Assembly (NCBI GenBank): GCA_004356555.1
Contig: SMWY01000029.1
Location: forward strand, 1 to 28,876
DNA length: 28,876 bases
Reading direction: 5' to 3'
DNA from: Candidatus Dadabacteria bacterium
GTDB taxonomy: Bacteria > Desulfobacterota_D > UBA1144 > Nemesobacterales > UBA2774
The position numbers and the translations under genes are program-made. This document shows positions 17,048 to 24,968 of the stretch, one piece after another. Numbering within the stretch: the first letter of the stretch is position 1; every line of letters begins with the position of its first letter. The notes under the pieces are model-generated. The model did no database searches. It was not told the origin of the DNA and saw only the letters and a list, made by a program, of their open reading frames with translations.

Positions 17048-18969
17048 ATTTTTTGTTTGAGCTCAATTGAGCAAACCATGCCTTCTTTTATCAGATCTCC
17101 CGGTAGAGGTTTTTGATTCGTTACAAAACCACTACCTTTTACTTTTACCTTGATTCCTTCTTCCTCAGACCATTTAAGAATGTCTCTAACACTCATACCG
17201 CTTAAATCAGGCATCACCGTCATGCCTACCAATACTTTTTTGGGGCTTACACCCATATGAAAAAGAACTTTTTCAGCAATTTGTTTGAATATAGGAGCGG
17301 CTACGGAGCCCCCATATGTTTTTTCCCCAGGCGCTTCAACCACTACCACCATAACAATTTCGGGATCTTCTACGGGAGCAAAACCTATAAACGAAGTTAT
17401 ATATCTGCCAGAGTAATAACCACCGGACTTCGGATTAGGAATTTGTGCTGTACCAGTTTTACCAGCTACTGAAAATCCGGGTATTTGAGCCTTCTTGCCG
17501 GTTCCGTTTTCAACGACACCTTGCATGATTTGCTTCATCTGATATGAGGTATCATAGGAGATGACTCTAGTAACTACCTCTGGAGAGTTCTGCTCAATTA
17601 CATTTCCGTCCGGGCCAACTATTTTCTCTATAACATATGGCTTCATAAGATATCCACCGTTTGCTATCGCAGAAAGGGCTGTGACAAGCTGCAGTGAAGT
17701 AACGGAAATACCCTGCCCGAATGAGATGGTCGCAAGTTCTATAGGTCCCCATTTCCTAGGAGCTGCCAATAGACCGCTCGACTCACCGGGAAGTCCTATG
17801 CCGGTTTTTTTTCCAAAGCCAAACTTGTTTAAATATTTGTAATACTTATCTCTACCCAGGAGCTCTCCGATTTTTGAGGCTCCTATATTACTTGAGTACT
17901 TTACAATCTCAGCAACTGTAAGTGTACCGCGGGGTTTTATGTCCCTAATCACGGCTGAACCGATTCTTCTTCTTCCGTTTTCACAATTAAATTTTGAATT
18001 TGGATTTACCTTTTTATCATCTAGAGCCGAAGCTGCAAGAAATACTTTCATTGTTGATCCAGGTTCATGTGCGTACCACATAGGAAGGTTTCTTCTATTT
18101 ACCTCAGGGAATTTACTAAAGTTGTTAGGGTCCAGAAATGGGTAAGAAGCCATAGCCAGCACTTCGCCCGTCTCGGGGTTCATAATAATGGCCATTCCCA
18201 TCTCCCCGCCCACTTCTTCTACTCCCTCTTTTAGCTGCCTCTCAACTATATGCTGAATCTGTGAATCGATAGTGAGAACAATATCATGGCCCGAAGTCTT
18301 ATATTGATCAATATCCTGAATCTCGCTTGGGTCGTTTAAAATCTTATGTCCCCTAGCATCTCTTTTTAAAGTAATTTTTCTGGTCTTGCCGGTTAGTAAT
18401 CTGTCATAGCGGTATTCAATCCCCTCAATGCCAATGGAATCAATATCAGTAATACCAATTACTTGACCCATAAGATGCCCGTTGGGATAAATTCGTTTAG
18501 GTTCAGGAATATAACCTAATCCAGTTATGTCTAAATTTTGGAGTTCTTCCACAGACTCTGAATCTGCTAGCCTTTTTATCCATACAAAAGATTTATCTGA
18601 AGAAACTCTGTCTAGGATTTTCTTTTGAGATAGATTCAGTTTCTCCGAAAGTATCTTTGCCGTCTCAGAGGGATTCGTTACTTTCTTAGGATTTGCATAA
18701 ACAGATTTTACATCGATATTTACTGCCAACTCTTTCCCATTTCTATCAAAGATTTTTCCCCTACGAGGAAGTAGTGTAGAGGTTCCGTGATGCTGCTTTC
18801 TAGCGATCTTAAACGCCCTCTCACGGTCAAGAATCTGAAGTTCCAATGCTTTGACAGACACCATTGCAAAAAGAGCAATAAGAAGAGTAGCAACTATAAA
18901 AACCCTCCATCTAGGTTTATCCAAATCCCTAGCAAGAGAAATTCTCTTTGTACTCCTCTTAGGCTTCAT
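17044..18969 (-). CDS. ftsI: Septal peptidoglycan transpeptidase FtsI with C-terminal PASTA domain
   Basis: Class B penicillin-binding protein that crosslinks septal peptidoglycan. A basic cytoplasmic tail and one membrane segment (about 22-40) precede the pedestal domain with RRGKIFDRNGKELA (69-82). The transpeptidase domain shows the catalytic STMK (305-308), SSN (359-361) and KTG (504-506). Residues about 580-636 form one PASTA domain (VMPDLSGMSVRDI to PLPGDLIKEG). PASTA tails are familiar in Gram-positive PBP2x/SpoVD-type proteins and some deltaproteobacteria but absent from E. coli FtsI, and the length (641 residues) reflects this. The ATG shares one base with the ftsL stop (TAATG). SpoVD-like function is unlikely given the dcw position and the lack of sporulation genes here. 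Confidence 0.95.
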   Translation of the reverse strand: MKPKRSTKRISLARDLDKPRWRVFIVATLLIALFAMVSVKALELQILDRERAFKIARKQHHGTSTLLPRRGKIFDRNGKELAVNIDVKSVYANPKKVTNPSETAKILSEKLNLSQKKILDRVSSDKSFVWIKRLADSESVEELQNLDITGLGYIPEPKRIYPNGHLMGQVIGITDIDSIGIEGIEYRYDRLLTGKTRKITLKRDARGHKILNDPSEIQDIDQYKTSGHDIVLTIDSQIQHIVERQLKEGVEEVGGEMGMAIIMNPETGEVLAMASYPFLDPNNFSKFPEVNRRNLPMWYAHEPGSTMKVFLAASALDDKKVNPNSKFNCENGRRRIGSAVIRDIKPRGTLTVAEIVKYSSNIGASKIGELLGRDKYYKYLNKFGFGKKTGIGLPGESSGLLAAPRKWGPIELATISFGQGISVTSLQLVTALSAIANGGYLMKPYVIEKIVGPDGNVIEQNSPEVVTRVISYDTSYQMKQIMQGVVENGTGKKAQIPGFSVAGKTGTAQIPNPKSGGYYSGRYITSFIGFAPVEDPEIVMVVVVEAPGEKTYGGSVAAPIFKQIAEKVLFHMGVSPKKVLVGMTVMPDLSGMSVRDILKWSEEEGIKVKVKGSGFVTNQKPLPGDLIKEGMVCSIELKQKI

Positions 18970-19301
18970 TATTTATTTCCTACAACCTTGTTTCTTTCTA
19001 TATAAATTATGTCTACTTGAGTGGGAAACTTAAATCCTAGATCTGTAGCTATCTGCTCAAGCTTCTCAGGTGATTTTAGCTTCATAAATTCAGACTGAAG
19101 CGTCCTGTTCTCTTTTAAAAGATCTTCTGTTGTTTTCTTATTCCTTGATATTTCATAACCGAGGCTCAGTTCTTCAACTTTAATCCTCACATAAACTAAA
19201 GAAAGGCCCACAGCAATTAATATTAGAACTACAAAGCCTAAAGATAATACAGACTTCCCAGACTGTCCTCTTTCCTTTGACCTAACTTTCGGATTAGCCA
19301 T
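18969..19301 (-). CDS. ftsL: Cell division protein FtsL
   Basis: Small bitopic division protein that partners FtsQ and a FtsB-like protein to activate FtsW/FtsI. A basic N-terminal tail is followed by one membrane segment (about 18-40). A periplasmic coiled coil rich in E, L and K follows (about 42-80), then KSPEKLEQIATDLGF, the usual FtsL end motif. The 110 residues are typical. FtsL sequences are poorly conserved, so the call rests on topology plus position between rsmH and ftsI. The start is 2 bases after the rsmH stop. Confidence 0.9.
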   Translation of the reverse strand: MANPKVRSKERGQSGKSVLSLGFVVLILIAVGLSLVYVRIKVEELSLGYEISRNKKTTEDLLKENRTLQSEFMKLKSPEKLEQIATDLGFKFPTQVDIIYIERNKVVGNK

Positions 19302-19303
19302 GA

Positions 19304-20263
19304 TTAGAGCTTCTCACCCACCCTCATTTTTGCACTCCTGGACCTGGGATTATTTGCTACTTCTGCTTCACTTGGAACCAAAGGTGTGCGGGTCAGAATG
19401 TTGAGTTCACTTTTTTTACCACAACCGCACATAGGTAAATCCGGTGGACAAATACATGAAGACGATAGACGCCGAAATAAATTTTTTACAAGTCTATCTT
19501 CAAGGGAATGAAAAGAAATGACAACTATTCTGCCGCCAGATTTAAGAAAAGGTATTGACTTACCTATGAATTTCTCAATATTATCAAGCTCGTGGTTAAC
19601 GGCAATTCGAAACGCCTGAAATGTTTTCGTAGCCGGATGAATCTTAGCAGGATGAAATTTGTTGGGAATCGCCTCATAAACCACCTTGGCAAGTTCGGCA
19701 GATGTAGAAATGGGCTTTTCTTTTCTGGTCTGCACTATGCGTTTGGCAATCCTTCTTGACCATCTCTCCTCACCGTATACTTTTAAAACTTTTGAGATCT
19801 CATCAACACTCATTTCATTCACCAAATCATAAGCTGTAAATCTTAGCCTCAGGTCCATACGCATATCAAGATGCTCATCCCGTATAAAACTAAAACCCCT
19901 TTCACTGGAATCAATTTGAAAAGAAGACATTCCAAGATCTGCAACTATGCCGTCTACCTCACCTATTTCCAAATCCAATAGGGCCCTATCAATTTCTGAG
20001 AAATTACTGTTCTGAAGGAAAACATTGCTTTTATATTTGGACAGATTATTGCTCGCTATAGAAATAGCTTCTTCATCGACATCGAGTCCGATAATACGAG
20101 ATTGATAATTTGTAAATTGTAATATTGATTTTGTGTGGCCACCTAGTCCCAGAGTCGCATCAACGTAGAGTCCATCCTTACGTGTAACCAAATAATTTAC
20201 GACTTCTTCGGCCATAACCGGGATATGGATCGGGGCCTTCTGTTCTAATATGGCATTTCCCAT
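19304..20263 (-). CDS. rsmH: 16S rRNA (cytosine1402-N4)-methyltransferase RsmH (MraW)
   Basis: SAM-dependent methyltransferase that modifies C1402 in the decoding centre of 16S rRNA. The conserved N-terminal HIPVMAEEVVNYL is followed by the SAM-binding DATLGLGGHT (35-44). Further motifs are GIVADLGMSSFQID, RGFSFIRDEHLDMRMD, VVISFHSLEDRLVKN and a Cys-rich stretch (CICPPDLPMCGCG). The open frame extends 35 codons further upstream into mraZ in another phase. I start at ATG 20263, since it lies 4 bases after the mraZ stop, has an AAGGA ribosome site at good spacing, and gives 319 residues, the usual size. Confidence 0.94.
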   Translation of the reverse strand: MGNAILEQKAPIHIPVMAEEVVNYLVTRKDGLYVDATLGLGGHTKSILQFTNYQSRIIGLDVDEEAISIASNNLSKYKSNVFLQNSNFSEIDRALLDLEIGEVDGIVADLGMSSFQIDSSERGFSFIRDEHLDMRMDLRLRFTAYDLVNEMSVDEISKVLKVYGEERWSRRIAKRIVQTRKEKPISTSAELAKVVYEAIPNKFHPAKIHPATKTFQAFRIAVNHELDNIEKFIGKSIPFLKSGGRIVVISFHSLEDRLVKNLFRRLSSSCICPPDLPMCGCGKKSELNILTRTPLVPSEAEVANNPRSRSAKMRVGEKL

Positions 20264-20267
20264 GGGC

Positions 20268-20714
20268 TTATAGTCCTTGTGCTGCAAGTATTTCTCTACT
20301 CTTTTTAAATTCTTCATATGCGTTATCGGACTCTTCCTGTTCCCAAACCTCTTTGGACCAAATTTCAACCTTAGTTAGCATACCTATTAAAATCACATCT
20401 TTATCAATGCGTGCATGGCTTCTTAAAGACTGCGGAATAAGAATTCTCCCCTGCCCATCCATCGGGCAATCAACGGCTCCGCCCATCAAGTATCTTAAAA
20501 AGGAAATAACTTCCTGTTTGAACTGCGGCAGTTCGGAAACTTTTCTCTCAATTTCATTCCATTCTCTTAGCGGGTATGCAACCAAGCATTTATCGAAATT
20601 TGTGACAATGAATATTTCTCCCCCGTACTTCTCCCTACATACCTCCCTGAATTTTGAGGGTATGCTGAGCCTTCCCTTGTCGGTCATCGTATGTTCGTAT
20701 CTACCTCGAAACAT
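20268..20714 (-). CDS. mraZ: Transcriptional regulator MraZ
   Basis: First gene of the division/cell-wall cluster. MraZ is a DNA-binding protein of two tandem SpoVT/AbrB-like folds; in E. coli it represses its own promoter and the dcw operon by binding direct repeats. Both half-domains show their conserved motif: TDKGRLSIP (11-19) and DGQGRILIP (86-94). The 148-residue length is normal. Four 10-bp repeats lie directly before the ATG and the promoter is near consensus, so autorepression is very likely. The start has only a weak ribosome site, GAAGG, which is itself part of the last repeat. Confidence 0.96.
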   Translation of the reverse strand: MFRGRYEHTMTDKGRLSIPSKFREVCREKYGGEIFIVTNFDKCLVAYPLREWNEIERKVSELPQFKQEVISFLRYLMGGAVDCPMDGQGRILIPQSLRSHARIDKDVILIGMLTKVEIWSKEVWEQEESDNAYEEFKKSREILAAQGL

Positions 20715-20715
20715 G

Positions 20716-20755
20716 TTACGCCTTCTTATGCCACTTTATGCCACTTTGAACCACT
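20716..20755 (-). promoter_or_regulatory. MraZ operator: four tandem 10-bp repeats
   Basis: Read on the minus strand, four contiguous decamers lead to the mraZ ATG. The first is AGTGGTTCAA (20746-20755). The next two are identical, AGTGGCATAA (20736-20745 and 20726-20735). The last is a weaker copy, GAAGGCGTAA (20716-20725). The GTGG core recurs every 10 bases, one helical turn, as in E. coli where MraZ binds TGGGN units spaced by 5 bases. The first decamer shares three bases with the -10 box and the last contains the presumed ribosome site, so bound MraZ would cover the promoter and transcription start. Confidence 0.85.
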
Positions 20756-20781
20756 ATATAAAATTGTGTTAAGTTTGTCAA
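20753..20781 (-). promoter_or_regulatory. Promoter of the mraZ-ftsZ cluster
   Basis: TTGACA (20776-20781, exact -35 consensus) is followed after 17 bases by TATAGT (20753-20758, five of six matches). Transcription should begin near 20746, inside the MraZ repeats, giving a leader of about 30 bases. It is the strongest promoter-like sequence I can find in the window and the only clear one for the cluster of fifteen genes. Confidence 0.85.
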
Positions 20782-21123
20782 GTAAGGTTTTGAAATTTAT
20801 CAATTTTTTAGCAAATACTGAAGTATAAAATTACATATTCTGGCAAGTGAAATATAATGGCCTATATATAGTAAACAAAATAAGGGATTTTTATGTAGTT
20901 CTATACTTGTACTTTAAGAATGTGCTCTATCTTATTGATAACAAACAAGATTTAACTATCTTTAGCAATACATAATATATTAGGATATGCCAATTTATAC
21001 CATAAAGAACATGCCGCACTTTTCAGACTGTGGGAATCATATGAAAAAATATCAAAAGAATAATCGGAAAAAACAGCAAATTAAGATATAATCTTCTTAA
21101 TTTTTCTTACCAAAAAATATCAT
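20782..21123. other. AT-rich divergent spacer between mraZ and the DUF4911-like gene
   Basis: About 340 bases without a convincing gene. A TATAAT at 21087-21092 (plus strand) could be the -10 box for the downstream pair, without a good -35 at standard spacing. A 26-codon frame (21011-21091) exists but has no ribosome site. No RNA gene, long inverted repeat or terminator was recognised. Confidence 0.5.
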
Positions 21124-21345
21124 ATGCCTAATATATATATAAAACTTAAAAATAAGGCTGAAACCGTTTACTTCCAGTCGATTATGGGAACTTATTCGCA
21201 CTTTGCATGGGTTAGGACGGAAGATCCGGCAAAAGGGATTATGCAAATAACACCTACTGAGGACCAGATGGATAAAACTCGGGAGATTCTTAGCTACTTG
21301 AAAAATGAGATTGAATTTGAAGAGGTAAGTAAACCGGAGGAGTAG
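21124..21345 (+). CDS. Small DUF4911-like protein of unknown function
   Basis: A 73-residue soluble protein with no signal peptide or membrane segment. The pattern IYIKLKNKAETVYFQSIMGTY, then FAWVRTEDPAKGIMQI, then a C-terminal helix with DKTREILSYLKNEI resembles my recollection of the DUF4911 family, known mostly from deltaproteobacteria; its function is unknown. It lies 21 bases before murJ on the same strand, so the two are probably one unit, and they diverge from the dcw cluster. No ribosome site precedes the ATG; the downstream end contains GGAGGAG just before its stop, too far from the murJ ATG to serve it well. Confidence 0.72.
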   Translation: MPNIYIKLKNKAETVYFQSIMGTYSHFAWVRTEDPAKGIMQITPTEDQMDKTREILSYLKNEIEFEEVSKPEE

Positions 21346-21366
21346 TAATCCTACATTGATGATCTA

Positions 21367-22926
21367 ATGAAGCAACAAGAAGAAATAACACGTTCTGCGG
21401 GCGTTGTAGGCTCTCTCACATTTCTAAGTCGTATCGCAGGATATGCGAGAGATGTAGTTATAGCATATTTTTTCGGCGCTTCAGCATTGACTGATGCGTT
21501 TTGGGTAGCCTTTAGAATTCCAAATCTGCTCAGGAGACTCTTTGCTGAAGGGTCTCTTACAATTTCATTCATACCTGTTTTCACTCAATATCTGGAGACA
21601 AAAAACAAGGAAGAGGCTAAGAAGGTAGCAGATGCTGTATTTACTATTCTGGTCTTTCTTCTGATAATTATATCAATTGGAGGCATACTCCTATCTCCTT
21701 ACATAATCAAGCTCTTTGCTGCGGGTTTTGATAAGAACACTTTTGATTTGGCTGTTTCCTTAAACCGGATAATGTTTCCATACATCCTCTTTATCTCCCT
21801 GACTGCACTGTCGATGGGTGTTCTTAATTCGCTAAGACACTTTTTTGCTCCGGCGTTTTCACCTGTAATCCTAAATTTGTGCATAATAATTGCTGTATTT
21901 CTGATTTATAACAGCTTCAACATTCCGATTTATGCTGCAGCTGTAGGGGTAATAGTTGGCGGAGTCTTGCAGCTTTTGTTTCAATTACCTTTCTTAAACA
22001 CAAGAGGGTTTCTCTTTGGTTTTAGTAAGCATTTCCGCCATCCGGCGGTAAAGCGTATAGGGTTTCTCATCATTCCCCAGTTGTTTGGAGTAGCGGTCTA
22101 CAATCTGAATATTCTGGTAAACACACAGTACGCATCCTTTATGACTCAGGGCACCATCTCATATCTTTACTTTGCAGAGAGGCTTATAGAGTTCCCGCTC
22201 GGAATCATAGCCGTGTCAATCGCAACTGTCCTTCTTCCTAGCCTTTCATCTTATGTATCAAAAAAGGAATTTGATAAATTTAGAGAAACATATTCCTTCA
22301 CGCTCAGGTTGATGTTTTTCATATTAATTCCCGCCCTTGTAGGTCTTATAGTTCTAAGAGTCCCGATTTGCAATCTCCTTTATCAAAGAGGAGAGTTCGA
22401 TTACGCAGCTACAATTTTTACCTCTCAAGCGCTTTTAGGATATGCGGTAGGCCTGTGGGCTGTTGGAGGAATCAGGATAACAGCCCCGGCATTTTATTCG
22501 ATGCAGGATACAAGAACCCCAGTAATTATAGCCTTTGTAGCATTTATCGTTAATGCCGTGTTCGGTTATGTATTGGGATTCACTTTTGATTTAAAACACA
22601 CCGGGCTGGCATTTGCAAGCTCGATTTCATCAATCATAAATTTTCTTCTTTTGTTTTACTTAATTGAGAGAAGAATAGGAAATATAAATACAAAATCAAT
22701 TATTATCCTACTTCTGAAAATAACTGCTATTTCCGGAGTTATGGGAATAGTGATTTGGAGAGTATCAAAACTAACTTATTGGTCAGAATCCGCTTTTTCT
22801 ATAGAAAAGATCGGGGTTTTAGCCGCGTCAATTGTAATTGCAGTAGTAATTTACTTCTCCCTTGCCAAAATCCTAAAGATAGAAGAATCGGATTTTCTTA
22901 TTAAGATGATTAGAAAAAGACTCTAA
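21367..22926 (+). CDS. murJ: Lipid II flippase MurJ
   Basis: MOP-superfamily transporter that moves lipid II from the cytoplasmic to the periplasmic face of the inner membrane. About 14 membrane segments are visible in 519 residues. The N-terminal hallmark runs from TFLSRIAGYARDVVIAYFFG to ALTDAFWVAFRIPNLLRRLF. Charged residues R22, R28, D43 and R56 correspond by position to the essential R18, R24, D39 and R52 of E. coli MurJ. The start ATG lacks a ribosome site; coupling to the gene 21 bases upstream is possible. The gene sits beside the cluster encoding MraY and MurG, which make its substrate, and FtsW/FtsI, which consume it. Confidence 0.95.
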   Translation: MKQQEEITRSAGVVGSLTFLSRIAGYARDVVIAYFFGASALTDAFWVAFRIPNLLRRLFAEGSLTISFIPVFTQYLETKNKEEAKKVADAVFTILVFLLIIISIGGILLSPYIIKLFAAGFDKNTFDLAVSLNRIMFPYILFISLTALSMGVLNSLRHFFAPAFSPVILNLCIIIAVFLIYNSFNIPIYAAAVGVIVGGVLQLLFQLPFLNTRGFLFGFSKHFRHPAVKRIGFLIIPQLFGVAVYNLNILVNTQYASFMTQGTISYLYFAERLIEFPLGIIAVSIATVLLPSLSSYVSKKEFDKFRETYSFTLRLMFFILIPALVGLIVLRVPICNLLYQRGEFDYAATIFTSQALLGYAVGLWAVGGIRITAPAFYSMQDTRTPVIIAFVAFIVNAVFGYVLGFTFDLKHTGLAFASSISSIINFLLLFYLIERRIGNINTKSIIILLLKITAISGVMGIVIWRVSKLTYWSESAFSIEKIGVLAASIVIAVVIYFSLAKILKIEESDFLIKMIRKRL

Positions 22927-22936
22927 CAAACTGGAT

Positions 22937-22990
22937 AAAAAAAGAAGGGAGGTGAATAAGCCAGTGGAATGAAATACCCCCCTCCCTTCT
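22937..22990 (-). terminator. Intrinsic terminator of the GH5 cellulase gene
   Basis: On the minus strand AGAAGGGAGG (from 22990 to 22981) pairs perfectly with CCTCCCTTCT (22952 to 22943), enclosing a 28-base loop, and is followed by a run of T (complement of seven A at 22937-22943). It starts 12 bases after the cellulase stop codon. On the plus strand the same hairpin follows murJ but lacks a T run after it, so it serves the cellulase first and murJ only weakly. Confidence 0.8.
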
Positions 22991-23002
22991 AGGATAATAG
23001 GT

Positions 23003-24901
23003 CTATCTGTTTGCACAGAATCCGAAGTTAACAGTGCCTCCAGGCTGAACTGTATTATTCCAGGAAACACCTTCTGCGGTAACAGTGTTTCCACTTTGTT
23101 GGTATACTGCGTTCCAGAGATTTCTAATTGAGCCTTCAATAGTGAATGAAACAATCCAGTCTACTGGTAAAGAAGTACCGTTTGTAACGTCTACCTGAGC
23201 ACAGTACCCGGCGCCCCAATCGTCATTTATTGTAACGTCAGCCGTTATATCTCCTCCTGCAGGCAGATTAAACTCATCGTCGTCACTTTCGCTATCACAT
23301 CCCGGATCGCTTGGGAAGTCCGTTAATCCATCCCCGTCATTATCAACCCCGTCCGAGCATGCGAATGTAGGCGGCGGAGTTGGTGGCGGTGGCGGCGGAA
23401 TTGGGGGTGGTTGTGCTCCCCTCTCGGCGCAGAATCCAAATCCTAAGGACTGTCCCGGATTTACAATATTATTCCAGGACACGCCCTCGGCACTAACCTC
23501 ATTCTCATTTTGAGTATAGATCGCGTTCCACATATCACTCACTGTTCCCTCGATAGAAAAAGTCACAGTCCAATCAGAAGCTGCACCCGTATTATTGGTA
23601 ACTGTTACGTCCGCACAATAACCGGTCCCCCAGTCATTATTTATATTTACATCTGCACTAACCCCTTCTCCTCCCGGAGGATCGTTAAATTCGTCGTTAT
23701 CATCTGCGTTGTCACACCCGGGGTCGTCGGGAAAATCAATGAGACCATCGCTGTCGTTATCTATTGTGTCAGAGCACGCAGGAGTTGGAGGAGGATTGGT
23801 AGAACCATCCATTAACTGAGCAAGTAATGCGATTTTATCCTCCCACACATCGTGCCAATTGTCTTGTAAAATCCCTCCTGTATCACCGCTATTTGGATTC
23901 CATGACCAGTAAAAGAAATCACTCATGCCCTTTGAGTCCATATAACTAATTAGTGCGTCTTGCCATGTTCTGTCCCTCGGGTCACCGCCGTTTCCATATC
24001 TGCCGCCGAACTCACCGATTATTACGGCATAACCCCTATCTACTAAATATCCGAAATGGGTCTCCCAAATATCAGGCATGTTATTGGGAAAATTAGAATC
24101 ATTAAAATAGGGCTGAACAAATACATCGGGCCCATAAACATGAGGGCTCAAAACGAGTTTTTCGTCTGGGATATTAAGTGGGAAACAATCAAACGGCTCA
24201 AGGTTACCTCCCCACCAGTGAGGAATTGTGCTTGAGCATATAGGATTACTTTGAATTCCCTGAACAAATATTACTAATTCTGGGTTAGACTGAAGTACCT
24301 CTGATGCCGCCCTTTGTACAGCCGAGTTCCAGTCTGTAAGTGAATTGCCGGTTCCCCATGTTGCGGGCCCGTGTGGCTCGTTTTTAATATCAACTCCAAA
24401 AAACCGCTCTACATTTTTATATCTATCAGAAACAAAAACAAGATCGTTAATCCACTGCAGCTCAGAATAATTACCCGTATACCATAGCTCTTCTATTGTT
24501 TGACAGTCTGATGTATGATGATCTAAAAGAATGTAAAACCCTTGGCGGTCAAGCTCCAATATGACCTTGTCCATTATCTCAAGAGAGTTCAGACCCTGCA
24601 AATCCGGATTAAGAGAATAATTGATGCTTGAAACTCCGGTGTTAGATAAAGTATCCGGGCAGAACGGAAGCCTTATTGCAGTAAACCCGAGTCCCTTGAT
24701 CTGCTCAATCATGTCTTTCCAGTTTCTGGCCCACAGTCCGTGAACTACATGATTATTTGTCTCAAAACCAAACCAGCTAACTCCGTAAAGATTAATCTCC
24801 TGACCGCTTTCGCTATGCACTTTTCCACCTTCAACATAGTAGCTCCACGCGGGCACCGATATGAAAAAACAAATTGAGATTGCTATTAAAAATATACGCA
24901 T
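23003..24901 (-). CDS. Secreted GH5 endoglucanase with two Asp-rich/CBM2 modules
   Basis: Predicted exported cellulase that cleaves beta-1,4-glucan. A signal peptide (1-20, cut after PAWS) precedes a GH5 catalytic domain (about 22-365) resembling Acidothermus E1-type (GH5_1) enzymes: VSWFGFETNNHVVHGLW, LLDHHTSD, NEP with the acid/base E175, and IGEFGG with the nucleophile E297. Two similar modules follow: each has a Cys-bounded acidic loop (CSDxxDNDxDGLxDFPxDPGC, about 376-396 and 515-535) and a family-2 cellulose-binding domain (about 414-494 and 551-632). The three cellulose-stacking Trp are kept in both (W424/458/476 and W562/596/614). A Pro-rich linker lies at 498-512. The gene stands alone with AAAGGAGG before its ATG and its own terminator. 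The substrate is inferred, since some GH5 enzymes act on other glucans. Confidence 0.92.
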   Translation of the reverse strand: MRIFLIAISICFFISVPAWSYYVEGGKVHSESGQEINLYGVSWFGFETNNHVVHGLWARNWKDMIEQIKGLGFTAIRLPFCPDTLSNTGVSSINYSLNPDLQGLNSLEIMDKVILELDRQGFYILLDHHTSDCQTIEELWYTGNYSELQWINDLVFVSDRYKNVERFFGVDIKNEPHGPATWGTGNSLTDWNSAVQRAASEVLQSNPELVIFVQGIQSNPICSSTIPHWWGGNLEPFDCFPLNIPDEKLVLSPHVYGPDVFVQPYFNDSNFPNNMPDIWETHFGYLVDRGYAVIIGEFGGRYGNGGDPRDRTWQDALISYMDSKGMSDFFYWSWNPNSGDTGGILQDNWHDVWEDKIALLAQLMDGSTNPPPTPACSDTIDNDSDGLIDFPDDPGCDNADDNDEFNDPPGGEGVSADVNINNDWGTGYCADVTVTNNTGAASDWTVTFSIEGTVSDMWNAIYTQNENEVSAEGVSWNNIVNPGQSLGFGFCAERGAQPPPIPPPPPPTPPPTFACSDGVDNDGDGLTDFPSDPGCDSESDDDEFNLPAGGDITADVTINDDWGAGYCAQVDVTNGTSLPVDWIVSFTIEGSIRNLWNAVYQQSGNTVTAEGVSWNNTVQPGGTVNFGFCANR

Positions 24902-24908
24902 TGCTCAT

Positions 24909-24916
24909 CCTCCTTT
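24909..24916 (-). promoter_or_regulatory. Strong Shine-Dalgarno of the GH5 gene
   Basis: AAAGGAGG on the minus strand, 7 bases before the ATG at 24901. It is nearly a full complement of the 16S rRNA tail and fixes the start ahead of the signal peptide. Confidence 0.8.
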
Positions 24917-24968
24917 GATATTTAGAAACAGTTGTCTAGTTTTTTAATCCATCCTGACCAATCTACGT

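Noticed and set aside
20264..20368. Longer N-terminus for RsmH reaching into mraZ
   Set aside because: The extra 35 residues overlap mraZ in another frame and are not family-like; ATG at 20263 has a ribosome site and gives normal length.
20353..20772. Plus-strand open frame of 139 codons opposite mraZ
   Set aside because: It is antisense to conserved mraZ codons and crosses the dcw promoter and operator; no ribosome site or family motif.
21011..21091. Basic 26-codon frame in the mraZ-DUF4911 spacer
   Set aside because: No ribosome site, and its end runs into a TATAAT box; this is expected by chance in AT-rich DNA, so not called as a gene.
23374..23412. G-rich repeat-like stretch (complement of Pro codons) in the cellulase gene as a possible repeat element
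   Set aside because: It encodes the Pro-rich linker between modules, a normal feature of modular cellulases.
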